Positions 30,610-40,448 of a DNA stretch of 64,000 bases are shown piece by piece. Under the pieces are notes generated by a model. The model ran no database searches and was not told the DNA's origin. It saw only the letters and a program-made list of their open reading frames with translations. Origin of the DNA: Luteimonas suaedae. GTDB taxonomy: Bacteria > Pseudomonadota > Gammaproteobacteria > Xanthomonadales > Xanthomonadaceae. The position numbers and the translations under genes were made by a program. Each line of letters begins with the position of its first letter. The first letter of the stretch is position 1. Location of the stretch: contig NZ_VSSP01000013.1 in assembly GCF_008312895.1 (NCBI RefSeq), positions 1 through 64,000 of the forward strand, read 5' to 3'.

Positions 30610-31398
30610 ATGACAATCGTTCTCATCGCCGCCCTGCTCTACGTCGCAGCCGCCGCCCTGCTGGTGCGGGAGGTCGCGCGCGACGAACGGTCCGGCACCA
30701 CGGTCTGGGCGATTCCCGCAGCCTTGGCCGTCCTGGCGCACGCCGGCTTCCACTTGCTGGCCTGGCGTGATGTCGGCGGCGCCGACCTGCACTTCTTCGC
30801 CGCGCTGTCGCTGGTCGGCCTGGGCATGGCGATCCTGACCCTGCTCTACGGCACCCGCGGCCGCATGGCGGCGCTGGGCGTGATCGTCTTCCCGCTCGCC
30901 GCGGTCTCGCTGGCGGCCTACGCCGGCACCGGCCACCGCAGTGCCGAAGGCCTCGACTGGCGCCTGCAACTGCACGCCTGGCTGGCACTGCTGGCTTACG
31001 CGACGCTCGCTATCGCGGCGCTGCTGGCGCTGCTGCTGTGGGCGCAGGAGCGTGCCCTGCGCCGACGCGAGTTCCATCGCTGGCTGCGCGCGCTGCCGCC
31101 GCTGACCGAACTCGAATCGCTGCTGTTCCGCAGTATCGCCGTTGGCTTCGTGCTCCTGACCGCCACCCTGCTCACCGGCGTGCTGTTCGTGCACGACTTC
31201 TTCGCCCAGCACCTGCTCCACAAGACCGTGCTCAGCGTGCTGTCATGGCTCGCCTTCGGCGCGCTGCTGGTCGGCCGCTGGCGCTACGGTTGGCGCGGCG
31301 CGCGCGCGATCGGCTGGACGCTGGCGGCGATGGCGCTGCTGGTACTGGCGTTCTTCGGCAGCAAGTTCGTGCTGGAACTGGTGCTCGGCAGGGCGTGA
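30610..31398 (+). CDS. CcsA/YpjD-like cytochrome c assembly family membrane protein
   Basis: 262 aa with eight predicted membrane helices. Contains LHAWLALLAYATLAIAALLA and, later, HDFFAQHLLHKTVLSVLSWL; the histidines resemble those in haem-handling proteins of the CcsA/CcmC family, but the tryptophan-rich WWD motif is not evident. This family (YpjD/CorE) is commonly found beside ffh in proteobacteria; its precise role is not established. The start MTIVLIAALLYVAAAALL is chosen because it begins the first membrane helix; the long upstream open frame runs antisense to ffh. Confidence 0.85.
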   Translation: MTIVLIAALLYVAAAALLVREVARDERSGTTVWAIPAALAVLAHAGFHLLAWRDVGGADLHFFAALSLVGLGMAILTLLYGTRGRMAALGVIVFPLAAVSLAAYAGTGHRSAEGLDWRLQLHAWLALLAYATLAIAALLALLLWAQERALRRREFHRWLRALPPLTELESLLFRSIAVGFVLLTATLLTGVLFVHDFFAQHLLHKTVLSVLSWLAFGALLVGRWRYGWRGARAIGWTLAAMALLVLAFFGSKFVLELVLGRA

Positions 31399-31442
31399 CC
31401 CCGGAACCGTGTCGGACCCATGCGGCCGGACACGCTCTCTCG

Positions 31443-32456
31443 TCAGCCGTCCGCCGATAGCCGATAACGGATCAGGTGCGAGTACACCTGCCCAGGCTCG
31501 AGGATGGCGCCGGGAAAACGCGGCTCGTTCGGCGCGTTCGGATAGCCTTGCGGCTCCAGGCAGATGCCGCGGCCGAGTCCGGGATGCTGGCGGTCCAGGC
31601 CCTGCCCTTCGTACAGCTGCAGCGCCGGCATCGGACTGTCGAGGTCGAGCACCACACCACTGTGCGGCGAGGCCAGCCGCGCTCGGCAGCGCTGCCCTTC
31701 GGCCATCACCAGGCAATGGTCGTAGCCGCCGGCATGGACGAGCTGCGGATGCACGGCGGCGCCGGCGATCCGGCGCGCACGGCGGAAGTCGAACGGCGTA
31801 CCGGCGACCGGCGCGATCTCGCCGGTCGGGATCAACGCGCCGTCGGCGACCGGCAGGTAGCGGTCGGCCGCCACGCTCAGGACCTGCGCGTCCGCCGGCA
31901 CGGCGGGGTCGCCGGCCAGGTTGAAGTAGGCGTGGCCGGTCAGGTTGACCGGCGTCGGGGCATCGGCGCACGCCTCGAGCAGCAACTCCAGCGTGCTGTC
32001 GCCGATGCTGTAGGTGGCCTCGACCGCGAGGGTGCCGGGATAGCCCGCCTCGCCGGCCGGCGAACGGTAGCCGAGGCGCAGCCGCCTGCCGTCGTGGTCG
32101 AGAATCCGCCACAGGCGTCGACCGAAGCCGCAGTTGCCGCCATGCAGGTGATGATCGCCTGCGTTCGCGTCGAGCCGATACGCACGGCCGTCATGCGCGA
32201 AGCGCGCACCGGCGATGCGGTTGGCGAAGCGGCCGGCGATCACGCCCAGGTAGGCGCTGTCCCGCCGGTAGTCCTGCAGATCGGGAAGCCCGAGCACCAG
32301 TTCGGTCCTGCCCCGGGCGGTCGGCAGGCTCAGACTGCGCAGGATTCCGCCGAACGCCAGCACCTCCGCACGCAGCCCCTGGTCGTCGCCGAGCGTGACC
32401 GCATGGACCGGAGTGTCGTCGTCGAGGCGGCCGAATACGCGTTGTCGTGCGGCCAT
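31443..32456 (-). CDS. galM: Aldose 1-epimerase (mutarotase)
   Basis: 337 aa. Interconverts alpha and beta anomers of aldoses. NRIAGARF near residue 76, GFGRRLW and the catalytic histidine in LTGHAYFNLAG, with the catalytic glutamate in the late FPGAILEPGQVYSH. AGGAAAAG lies upstream at good spacing and fixes the start MAARQR. It faces away from the arabinan TonB receptor across a shared regulatory region, so the likely role is to equilibrate arabinose anomers for the dehydrogenase. Confidence 0.9.
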   Translation of the reverse strand: MAARQRVFGRLDDDTPVHAVTLGDDQGLRAEVLAFGGILRSLSLPTARGRTELVLGLPDLQDYRRDSAYLGVIAGRFANRIAGARFAHDGRAYRLDANAGDHHLHGGNCGFGRRLWRILDHDGRRLRLGYRSPAGEAGYPGTLAVEATYSIGDSTLELLLEACADAPTPVNLTGHAYFNLAGDPAVPADAQVLSVAADRYLPVADGALIPTGEIAPVAGTPFDFRRARRIAGAAVHPQLVHAGGYDHCLVMAEGQRCRARLASPHSGVVLDLDSPMPALQLYEGQGLDRQHPGLGRGICLEPQGYPNAPNEPRFPGAILEPGQVYSHLIRYRLSADG

Positions 32457-32899
32457 GCACCTTTTCCTCCGGTTGCGGACGTAACGAGTCACCGGCAACG
32501 GACGCCGGTCCCGTCGGCCGCGGCAGGTCGCAGGGAGCAGGAAGACGCCATGCTCGCCTGTTTCATGGATAAGGTATCAGGCACTTCACGATCCCCGGCG
32601 ATATCAAAACCGGCATGCCTGGCCGCGATGATCGGATCGTTCGCAAGCGGATTCGCTGCGGAACGCCGCAACGTGACCGGCGTCCGGCTAATCGATACGA
32701 ATTCAAATATCGATATGCTCGTTTAATTCATTAGTAGGTTATCAGGCACCTCCACTATTCTCGGGCCGCGGCCACACCATCAAGGCGGGTGTGGCGCCAC
32801 AAGAACAAGAAGGCGAAGGGATCCGCGGTCGATGATCGCATCGGGCATGTCCCTTCCGGCTTCAACGCCTGAGAACAAAACCGGGAGGGGTGAACCACG
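32457..32899. promoter_or_regulatory. Divergent regulatory region with ATATCGATAT palindrome
   Basis: 443 bp without a gene, AT-rich in the centre. A perfect 10-bp palindrome ATATCGATAT lies at 32708-32717, the same word found at the SDR/dehydratase promoter (55637) and with one change at the LysR promoter (53483). A second feature is the direct repeat TATCAGGCAC at 32575-32584 and 32741-32750. The region serves galM (minus) and the TonB receptor (plus). I infer that the palindrome is an operator for the neighbouring LysR regulator. Confidence 0.6.
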
Positions 32900-35629
32900 A
32901 TGAAAATCGTGCACGACGGCGGGCGCTCACGTCGCCTGATCAGATCCGCGCTGCCCGCCGCCCTGGCGTTAGCGTTGTCCCAGACCATCGCGACCACCGC
33001 GTTCGCGCAGCAGGCCGACCCGCCGCCGGACCCGCCGGACGATTCCCCGACCAGTTGCCCGGAGGGCGCCGATCCCGACGCCCCCTGCCCGCTACCCGCG
33101 GCGGGCGTGCAGGACCTGCAGACGGTTGAGGTGCGCGGCGTGCGCGGCAGCATCGCCAGCGCGATCGCGCTCAAGCAGCAGGCGACCGAGATCACCGATT
33201 CCATCGTCGCCGAGGACATCGGCAAGCTGCCCGACAACAGCGTCGCCGCCGCCCTGCAGCGCGTCACCGGCGTGCAGGTCACGCGCGGCGCCGGCGAGGT
33301 CGGCACGGTGCTGGTGCGCGGCCTACCCAACGTCGTCACCACGCTCAACGGCCGCAACGTGTTCACCACCACCGGGCGCGGAATCGCCCTGGCCGACATC
33401 CCAGCCGACCTGCTGCAACGCGTGGACGTCTACAAGACCAGCGCCGCCGAGCACATCGAGGGCGGCATCGCCGGCCTGATCGACGTGCGCCTGCGCCGGC
33501 CGTTCGATTTCGAGGACGGCTGGACCCTCGCCGGGGGTCTGCGCGCGGTACGGAGCGAGCAGTCCGGCAAGACCGATCCGATCGGCAGCCTGACCGTCAA
33601 CCGGCTCTGGGACAGCGGCGTCGGCAAGATGGGCCTCATGGCCAGCGCCTCGTACCAGTCGCAGCGCTACCTGGAGAGCAACACCTTCAACGGCACCTAC
33701 GACCTGATCGCCAACCCGGCCGATCCCGCGGAACAGGTGTTCATGCCGTTCGTGGTCGGCTCGATCTACTCGCGCGGCGACCGCGATCGCAAGGCCGCCA
33801 ACGTGTCGTTCCAGTGGCAACCGAGCGAGCGCAGCGAAATCTATTTCGACGGCTTCTACGTCGGTTACCAGAACGACTCGCAGCTCAACTTCTGGATCCC
33901 GCTGCCCGGCCTGGCCAATCCCGACAACACGGAGTCGGTGACGCTGCGCCCGGACAGCAACGTGGTCGACAGCGTGGTGGCGCGCGACATGTTCACTCTG
34001 ACCAGCAACCAGGCGTTCGATGATGCCTCGGATACCTGGCAGGGCGCCGTCGGCTGGAAGTGGACCGGCGACAACGCGGTGGTGAACACCGAGCTGGCCT
34101 ATACCTACAGCACCGCCGACAACCGCAGCTTCATTCTCGACACCGCCTTCATCGCGCCGCGCCTGCGCGTAGACTTCTCCAATGGCGGCGCCTCCGACGC
34201 CCTGGCCAGCAACGCCGACGGCAGCGCGTTCGACGTCACCGACCCGTCGCACTATTGGCTCGAGCAGTACTACGACGCCTGGAGCCGGCAGGAGGGCAAG
34301 GACTGGTCGTGGAAGACCGACGCGACCTTCTTCGTCGACGCCGGACCGGTGAATGCGATCGACGCCGGCGTGCGCGCCAGCCTGCGCAAGGCGATCAACA
34401 TCGCCGCGGACACCGGCGGCCGTTTCAACGTCAGCGGCAGCCAGGTGTTCGTCGACGACATTCCGGGGCTGGCCGATGTCACTCCGGGCGGCCTGCTCGA
34501 CGGCGAGCGCGAGATCTCGACCAGCCGCTGGATGATCCCCAACCGCCGCTTCCTGCTCGACCAGTCGTCCGTCATCCGCACCGCGATGGGCCACGACCCG
34601 GCCGCGCCGCAGGTGAATCCGGCGCTGTTCTTCGATGACGCCGAGGACACCTACGCCGCGTACCTGCAGGCGAACTACGCGCTGGACATCGGCGACATGC
34701 CGCTGACCGGCAGGCTCGGCGTGCGCGTGGTGCGGCTCGACTCCGAGCTCAAGGGCACCGAGATCGTCGACGGCGTGCAGAGCCCAGTCGACATCGACAA
34801 GAGCGACACCGAAGTACTGCCCAACTTCAGCGCCAACCTGGCGCTGCGCGACGACCTGCTGCTACGCCTGGGGCTCGGCAAGTCGGTCACCCGCCCCGAC
34901 TTCGAAGCGCTCAACCCGCAGCTGTCGCTGTTCCAGGAGACCGAGACCCTGCCGGCCCGCGGCAGCGGCGGCAACCCGGACCTGGACTCGGTCGAATCGA
35001 CCAATACCGACCTGTCGCTGGAGTGGTACTTCAAGCCCGGATCGCTGCTCTCGGCCACCGCCTTCCATCGCGACATCGAGGGCTACATCCAGACCTATGC
35101 CAGCGACGAGGTCATCGACGGCGTTTCGTACTCGATCACCCGCCCCCGCAACACCGGCAGCGGTTCGCTGAAGGGCATCGAACTGGCCTATACCCAGTTC
35201 TTCGACTTCCTGCCGGGCTGGCTGTCCGGCTTCGGCACGCAGTTGAACACCACCTTCATTTCCGCCGAGACCGAATCCCCGACCGGCGAGATGCAGGACC
35301 TGGTCAACGTCTCCGACCGCGCCTGGAACGCGATCCTGATCTACCAGCGCGACCCGATCTCGGCGCGGCTGGCCTACAACTGGCGCGACGACTACGCGAT
35401 CAGCTTCAGCGAGACCGGCGCGCAGCCGTCGGCGATCTACGTCGCGCCGGTGGAGAGCCTGGACTTCCAACTCAACTACGACGTCAACCCGCACATGACG
35501 CTGTCACTGGAAGCCACCAACCTGCTGGGCAAGGCGACCCGGAACTATTTCGGCGACGAGTACCTGTACCCGCGCGACGTCGGATCCGCGGAACGCACGA
35601 TTTCGTTCGGGCTACGCTTTCGCCTGTAA
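32900..35629 (+). CDS. TonB-dependent receptor, probably for arabino-oligosaccharides
   Basis: 909 aa. Signal peptide ends at AFAQQA (about residue 36). A Pro/Asp/Cys-rich linker follows, then a TonB box-like VQDLQTVEVRGVRGSIASAI and a plug with EDIGKLPDNSVAAALQRVTG and RVDVYKTSAAEHIEGGIAG. The barrel ends SFGLRFRL. This plug type is the TonB-dependent-receptor class of Xanthomonadales and Caulobacterales usually found in carbohydrate-utilisation loci. It is next to GH51 and galM, so arabinan fragments are the expected cargo (inference). Confidence 0.88.
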   Translation: MKIVHDGGRSRRLIRSALPAALALALSQTIATTAFAQQADPPPDPPDDSPTSCPEGADPDAPCPLPAAGVQDLQTVEVRGVRGSIASAIALKQQATEITDSIVAEDIGKLPDNSVAAALQRVTGVQVTRGAGEVGTVLVRGLPNVVTTLNGRNVFTTTGRGIALADIPADLLQRVDVYKTSAAEHIEGGIAGLIDVRLRRPFDFEDGWTLAGGLRAVRSEQSGKTDPIGSLTVNRLWDSGVGKMGLMASASYQSQRYLESNTFNGTYDLIANPADPAEQVFMPFVVGSIYSRGDRDRKAANVSFQWQPSERSEIYFDGFYVGYQNDSQLNFWIPLPGLANPDNTESVTLRPDSNVVDSVVARDMFTLTSNQAFDDASDTWQGAVGWKWTGDNAVVNTELAYTYSTADNRSFILDTAFIAPRLRVDFSNGGASDALASNADGSAFDVTDPSHYWLEQYYDAWSRQEGKDWSWKTDATFFVDAGPVNAIDAGVRASLRKAINIAADTGGRFNVSGSQVFVDDIPGLADVTPGGLLDGEREISTSRWMIPNRRFLLDQSSVIRTAMGHDPAAPQVNPALFFDDAEDTYAAYLQANYALDIGDMPLTGRLGVRVVRLDSELKGTEIVDGVQSPVDIDKSDTEVLPNFSANLALRDDLLLRLGLGKSVTRPDFEALNPQLSLFQETETLPARGSGGNPDLDSVESTNTDLSLEWYFKPGSLLSATAFHRDIEGYIQTYASDEVIDGVSYSITRPRNTGSGSLKGIELAYTQFFDFLPGWLSGFGTQLNTTFISAETESPTGEMQDLVNVSDRAWNAILIYQRDPISARLAYNWRDDYAISFSETGAQPSAIYVAPVESLDFQLNYDVNPHMTLSLEATNLLGKATRNYFGDEYLYPRDVGSAERTISFGLRFRL

Positions 35630-35832
35630 CCGCAGGCACCGGGACCCGATCCGGCACCCGGATGCGCATTTGCTCGTCATCCCGGCGCCAGGCCCAAGAT
35701 GGACCAACCTCCGGCTGCTATAAAACCGCTTGATCAGCTTCGCCGTCGAAAATCACCTCAGCCTGCACCAGACGAACGTTACAGAAGTTGCCCAGCACCG
35801 CATCGCCGCACCCGCAACAAGGAGATCCCCCG

Positions 35833-37395
35833 ATGTCGTTGAAGCGCCTGCTCCACGCCTTCTCCCTGGCCGCCGTACTGGCCGCGTTCCCCGCGGCCGC
35901 CCAGCCTGCCGATGCCGCCGAGGTGCGCGCCACCCTCCGCGCCGACGCGCCCGGCGACACCGTCAGCCGCCACATCTTCGGCCAGTTCGCCGAGCATCTC
36001 GGCTCCGGCATCTACGGCGGCATCTGGGTCGGCGAGGACTCGCCCATCCCCAACACCCGCGGCTACCGCAACGACGTGGTCGAGGCGCTGCGCAGGCTCG
36101 AGGTGCCGGTGGTGCGCTGGCCCGGCGGCTGCTTCGCCGACGAGTACCACTGGCGCGAGGGCATCGGCCCGCGCGACCAGCGCCCGGTGCGCGTCAACAC
36201 CCACTGGGGCGGCGTCGAGGAACCGAACACCTTCGGCACCCACGAGTTCATGGACTTCGCCGAACTGATCGGCACCGACGCCTACGTCTCCGGCAACGTC
36301 GGCAACGGCACCCCGGAAGAGATGGCCGCCTGGGTCGAGTACATCACCTCCGACACCAAATCCACGCTGGCCGAGGAACGCCGCGCCAACGGCCGCGAGC
36401 AGCCATGGAAGCTGCCGTTCTTCGGCGTCGGCAACGAGCTGTGGGGCTGCGGCGGCAACATGCGCCCCGAGTACGCCGCCGACCTGCACCGCCGCTACCA
36501 GACCTTCGTCAAGGCGCCCCACGACCAGGAACTGGTGAAGGTCGCCGCCGGCGCCAACTCCGACGAGTACAACTGGACCGAGGTGATGATGCGCGAAGCC
36601 GGTGACCACATGGACGCGCTGTCGGTGCACTACTACACCGTCGTCGGCGACTGGCCGCCGCGCGGCTTCTCGTTCGAGTTCGAGGAGGACGCGTGGATCG
36701 AGACCCTGTCACGCGCCCTGTACATGGACGAATTGATCACCCGCCACAGCGCGATCATGGACAAGTACGACCCGGAGAAGAAGGTCCCCATGTACGTCGA
36801 CGAATGGGGTACCTGGTACGCCGGCCTGCCCGGCGTGAATCCCGGCTTCCTGCACCAGCAGAACACGCTGCGCGACGCGCTGGTCGCCTCGCTGACGATC
36901 GACATCTTCAGCCGGCACGCCGACCGGGTGAAGATGGCCAACATCGCGCAGATGGTCAACGTGCTGCAGGCCATGATCCTCACCGACGAGGACAACATGC
37001 TGCTCACCCCCACCTACCACGCCTTCGAGCTGTACCGCCCCTTCCAGGACGCCACCCACCTGCCCCTGGAGATCCAGGCGCCCAATTACGAGCACGCCGA
37101 CTACTCCGTGCCCGCAGTGCACGGCTCGGCCGTCCGCGGCAAGGACGGCCACGTCTACGTTGCCCTGACCAACCTCGACGCGAACCGTGGCGCGGCCGTT
37201 TCGGTCGGGCTGCAGGGCCACGACGCCACCCGCGTCTCCGGCCGCATCCTGACCGCACCGGCGATCGATTCGCACAACACCTTCGACCAGCCCGAGACGG
37301 TCGAGCCCGCCGACTTCGACGGCGCCCGGGTGGATGGCGGACAGCTCACGGTCGACCTGCCGGCCAAGTCCGTGGTGATGCTGCAGCTGCAATGA
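35833..37395 (+). CDS. GH51 alpha-L-arabinofuranosidase, exported
   Basis: 520 aa. Removes terminal alpha-L-arabinofuranosyl residues. The acid/base glutamate is in [11 protein letters not shown] and the nucleophile in [11 protein letters not shown], the two GH51 signatures; [15 protein letters not shown] is also conserved. Residues 1-29 form a signal peptide ([20 protein letters not shown]), so the enzyme is exported to the periplasm, whereas many GH51 enzymes are cytoplasmic. AAGGAGA ahead of the ATG fixes the start at 35833. Follows the TonB receptor on the same strand after 203 bp. Confidence 0.93.
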   Translation: MSLKRLLHAFSLAAVLAAFPAAAQPADAAEVRATLRADAPGDTVSRHIFGQFAEHLGSGIYGGIWVGEDSPIPNTRGYRNDVVEALRRLEVPVVRWPGGCFADEYHWREGIGPRDQRPVRVNTHWGGVEEPNTFGTHEFMDFAELIGTDAYVSGNVGNGTPEEMAAWVEYITSDTKSTLAEERRANGREQPWKLPFFGVGNELWGCGGNMRPEYAADLHRRYQTFVKAPHDQELVKVAAGANSDEYNWTEVMMREAGDHMDALSVHYYTVVGDWPPRGFSFEFEEDAWIETLSRALYMDELITRHSAIMDKYDPEKKVPMYVDEWGTWYAGLPGVNPGFLHQQNTLRDALVASLTIDIFSRHADRVKMANIAQMVNVLQAMILTDEDNMLLTPTYHAFELYRPFQDATHLPLEIQAPNYEHADYSVPAVHGSAVRGKDGHVYVALTNLDANRGAAVSVGLQGHDATRVSGRILTAPAIDSHNTFDQPETVEPADFDGARVDGGQLTVDLPAKSVVMLQLQ

Positions 37396-37405
37396 TCGAC
37401 ACGAC

Positions 37406-37430
37406 GCGGCGCGGCACAACGCCGCGCCGC
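37406..37430. terminator. Hairpin terminator after GH51
   Basis: GCGGCGCGGC (37406-37415) and GCCGCGCCGC (37421-37430) form a 10-bp GC stem around ACAAC, 11 bp after the GH51 stop. No T-tract, so termination may be partial or Rho-assisted. Confidence 0.55.
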
Positions 37431-37548
37431 GCTTCCCGGGCAACCGGTATTCGTCCGTTTCACTATCGGCATCTCGAAATGAGAACTGTGCCGGAGCGGC
37501 GCGGGCGGGCGGGACTATGATCGCCTTGGGGACATTGGGGATACCGGC

Positions 37549-39540
37549 ATGCCCGGCAACGACGAGGAGCACGACCCGCAGGTGCAGGCCGACGCGGTCC
37601 ATTGGCGCGGCAGCCTGCGCACGCGGATCGCGCTGTGGTCGGGGCTGATCACCCTGTTGCTGTTGCTGCTGGTCACCGTCGCCACGGCGTGGTTCATGCG
37701 CCAGATGATCATCGACGGCGCCCAACTTGACACCCGCGCCAGCGCACGCGAGGCGGCCGAGCGTCTGGGACGGACGCTGCGTACGGTGACGATCACCGCG
37801 CACGGCGTGGCGAACCTGGTGATTGATGCCCGGCCGCAGCCGGAGCAGCTGAGCGCCAGCTTGCGCGCCCTCGTCCAGGCCACTCCGGGCGTCAGCGGCG
37901 GGCTGCTGGCGCTGGAACCCGAACGCCCCGACGAGGCCGCCTTCGTGCGCTACATCGCCGCCACCGGCAACGACCGCGACTTCGTCGCCGACGGCTACGA
38001 CTATCGCGCCCAGGCCTGGTACCGGCGCACCCTGGCCACCGCCGACGGCTGGTGGTCCGAGCCCTATCTCAACGAAACCGCCGGCCGCGTGTGGACGGTC
38101 ACCTACAACCTGCCGCTGCGCGCACGCGACGGCGGCGGCGCCCGCGGCATGGTCAGTCTGGACCTGCCGCTGGATACGCTGACCGAATCGATCGAGACCC
38201 TGGCCTACCTGCCGGGATGGCGGGTGACCTTGGTCGCGCCCGCCGGCACCCTGGCCATGAGCACCATTCCGGACGTGGCCCTGCGCCAGACACTCGACGG
38301 TTACATTCGCAATGCCGGGCGCACCGACCTGGGGCAGGCGGCCGAGGCGGTGCGTCTGCAACGCCCCATGCACTACGTCCACATCGACGATTCCAGCGGC
38401 GAGAAGCGCTACACCGTGGTCGAGCCGGTCGCCGACAGCGGCTGGTCGCTGCTGGTGGCGCAATCCTACGCACTGGTCGTCGCACGACTGAACCGGGCGC
38501 TGTACCTGCTGCTGGCGGCCGGGGTGCTGCTGGCGCTGGTCAGCACGCTGCTGGTGCGACGCCTGGCCAGGCAGGTCAGCCGGCCGGTGGAGCAGCTAGC
38601 GGCTTCGGCCGCGCAGATGGGCCGTGGCCATTACCGCACGCCCATCGCCCACACCGGCCGCCGCGACGAGGTGGGGCTGATGGCACGCACGTTGGAACAC
38701 GCGCGCGACTCGATCCGGCGTCAACTGGCAGAGATCGAGGAGATGGGCGCGGCCCGGCAGAAGCTGGAAAGCGAGCTGTCGATCGCCCGCGACATCCAGC
38801 TGGCGATGCTGCCGCTGGGCCGGGTGATCGGCCGCGGCCACAGCCAGCTCGATGCGCAGGCGGTGCTGGAACCGGCCAAGGCGGTGGGCGGGGATTTCTA
38901 CAACTTCATCGAGCGCGGCGACGGCGAGCTGTGGTTCGTGATCGGTGACGTGTCCGACAAGGGCGTACCCGCGGCGCTGTTCATGGCCCGTGCCGTCACC
39001 GTGCTGGAAGTCGCCAGTCAGGCCGCCGATTCGCCCGCGCAGGCCTTGGCCGAGGCCTCGCGGCGGCTGGTCCAGGGCAACGACACCTGCATGTTCGCTA
39101 CCGTGTTGTGCGGCCGCATCGACGTGCGCAGCGGCGACTGCGTGCTGGCCAGCGCCGGTCACGACCCGCCGGTGCTGCTGCACGCCGATGGCCGCGCGGA
39201 AATGCTGGCGCTGGACAACGGCCCGCCGCTGGGCTTCGAGGTCTGCGAGGACTTCCCGCTGTGGCGGGGCCGCCTGCACCCCGGCGCCAGCCTGCTGGCC
39301 TATACCGACGGCGTGACCGAGGCCTTCAACCTCAATAACGAAGCCTATGGCAGCGAGCGCCTGCTGGCGGTAATCCGACCCAGCCACAGCGCGCTGGACA
39401 ACTGCCAGCGGCTGATCGCCGAAGTGCACGGTTTCGCCGGCAGCGCGCCGCAGTCCGACGACATCACCGTGCTGGCGATCCGTCTGAGCCACGAACCCAT
39501 CCCTACCCTTCTTGCCGAACCGGAAGCGACGCCATGCTGA
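37549..39540 (+). CDS. Membrane sensor PP2C phosphatase (RsbU/SpoIIE type)
   Basis: 663 aa. First membrane helix LWSGLITLLLLLLVTVATAW (about residue 30), extracytoplasmic Cache-like sensor domain (to about 310; RAQAWYRRTLATADGWWSEPY is a Cache motif), second helix LYLLLAAGVLLALVSTLLV, HAMP domain (RRLARQVSRPVEQLAASAAQ), then a SpoIIE phosphatase with VGGDFYNFIERGDG, IGDVSDKGVPAALFMA, ASAGHDPPVLL and YTDGVTEAFN metal-binding motifs. Such enzymes dephosphorylate a STAS antagonist. The stop overlaps the next gene. The signal sensed is unknown. Confidence 0.92.
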   Translation: MPGNDEEHDPQVQADAVHWRGSLRTRIALWSGLITLLLLLLVTVATAWFMRQMIIDGAQLDTRASAREAAERLGRTLRTVTITAHGVANLVIDARPQPEQLSASLRALVQATPGVSGGLLALEPERPDEAAFVRYIAATGNDRDFVADGYDYRAQAWYRRTLATADGWWSEPYLNETAGRVWTVTYNLPLRARDGGGARGMVSLDLPLDTLTESIETLAYLPGWRVTLVAPAGTLAMSTIPDVALRQTLDGYIRNAGRTDLGQAAEAVRLQRPMHYVHIDDSSGEKRYTVVEPVADSGWSLLVAQSYALVVARLNRALYLLLAAGVLLALVSTLLVRRLARQVSRPVEQLAASAAQMGRGHYRTPIAHTGRRDEVGLMARTLEHARDSIRRQLAEIEEMGAARQKLESELSIARDIQLAMLPLGRVIGRGHSQLDAQAVLEPAKAVGGDFYNFIERGDGELWFVIGDVSDKGVPAALFMARAVTVLEVASQAADSPAQALAEASRRLVQGNDTCMFATVLCGRIDVRSGDCVLASAGHDPPVLLHADGRAEMLALDNGPPLGFEVCEDFPLWRGRLHPGASLLAYTDGVTEAFNLNNEAYGSERLLAVIRPSHSALDNCQRLIAEVHGFAGSAPQSDDITVLAIRLSHEPIPTLLAEPEATPC

Positions 39541-39971
39541 TGAAACTGATCGTGCCGGGCGAGCACGCCCGCGTGGAAGACCTCAACGCCTCGCTGGAAA
39601 CGGTGCTCACCCGACACGGCGTAGTCCACGGCGTGCGCGACGACGTGCGCCTGATCGTGGAGGAACTGGCCAGCAACGCCATCGAGCACGGCGGCCCCGA
39701 CGGCATGCCGGTCGGGCAGCACGAACTGTCGGTGGACATCGCCATCCGCGACGACCTGCTGACCCTGCGGTTCCGTGACGACGGCGCGCCCTTCGACCCG
39801 ATGAGCGCACCGCCGCCCGACCTGGACGCGGACATGGACGATCGTCCGATCGGCGGACTGGGCCTGTACCTGATCAAGCAACTGGCCGAGGAAATCGACT
39901 ACCGCCGCAGCGACGACCACAACCTGTTGCGCGTCACCCTGCGCATCCCCACGCCGGAGAAGCAAGCATGA
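39534..39971 (+). CDS. RsbW-like anti-sigma/serine kinase (HATPase_c)
   Basis: 145 aa. A single GHKL ATPase domain: N box in RLIVEELASNAIEHGGPDG, G1 in RFRDDGAPFDP and G2 in PIGGLGLYLIKQLAEE. Proteins of this type phosphorylate a STAS antagonist and bind a sigma factor or other target. The start overlaps the phosphatase stop (an ATG at 39540, two codons later, is equally possible) and the stop overlaps the next start as ATGA. No sigma factor is encoded nearby, so the partner is elsewhere. Confidence 0.9.
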   Translation: MLMKLIVPGEHARVEDLNASLETVLTRHGVVHGVRDDVRLIVEELASNAIEHGGPDGMPVGQHELSVDIAIRDDLLTLRFRDDGAPFDPMSAPPPDLDADMDDRPIGGLGLYLIKQLAEEIDYRRSDDHNLLRVTLRIPTPEKQA

Positions 39972-40360
39972 GCCTCGACATCCAGATCCATCCGCCGGCC
40001 AACGGCAACCAGCGCGTCGCGCTGGCCGGCCGCCTGGACACTCACAGCCACGCCCAACTGGACGCCAGCCTCGCCCCGCTGCTGGCCGCTCCGCCGCGCG
40101 GGTCGGTGCTGGTGCTGGAGCTGACCGGTCTGGAGTACATCAGCAGCGCCGGCATCCGTTCCATCTTCAAGGCCCGCAAGGCCCTGGCCGCGCACGGCGG
40201 CAAGGTGCTGGTGGTCGATCCGCAGCCGCAGATCCAGAAGGTGTTCGACCTGGTGAAGGCAGTGCCCATGAACGAGATCTTCTCGTCGACGGCGGAAGCC
40301 GATGCGTACCTGGACGCGATGCAGCGCAAGGTGCTGGAGGGCGACGAGGACGACGATTGA
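39968..40360 (+). CDS. STAS-domain anti-sigma factor antagonist (RsbV-like)
   Basis: 130 aa. STAS fold with the phosphorylatable serine in LEYISSAGIRSIF (about residue 58). N-terminal ALAGRLDTHSHAQLD and C-terminal VLVVDPQPQIQKVFDLVKAV are conserved. The acidic tail (EGDEDDD) is unusual. It completes a phosphatase-kinase-antagonist switch in a tightly overlapping three-gene operon. Confidence 0.92.
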   Translation: MSLDIQIHPPANGNQRVALAGRLDTHSHAQLDASLAPLLAAPPRGSVLVLELTGLEYISSAGIRSIFKARKALAAHGGKVLVVDPQPQIQKVFDLVKAVPMNEIFSSTAEADAYLDAMQRKVLEGDEDDD

Positions 40361-40382
40361 AGCGTCATCGCGGACGAGCATG

Positions 40383-40432
40383 GTGGGCCAAGGCCCACTG
40401 CAAGGGTCTGACAGTCACCCGGCAAAGCCGGG
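40383..40432. terminator. Two hairpins between converging STAS and GH43 genes
   Basis: GTGGGCC-AA-GGCCCAC (40383-40398) and CCCGGC-AAA-GCCGGG (40418-40432) stand back-to-back in the 88-bp gap between two convergent genes. Together they could end transcription from both sides. Confidence 0.6.
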
Positions 40433-40448
40433 GTTTGCTTCGGAGAAA

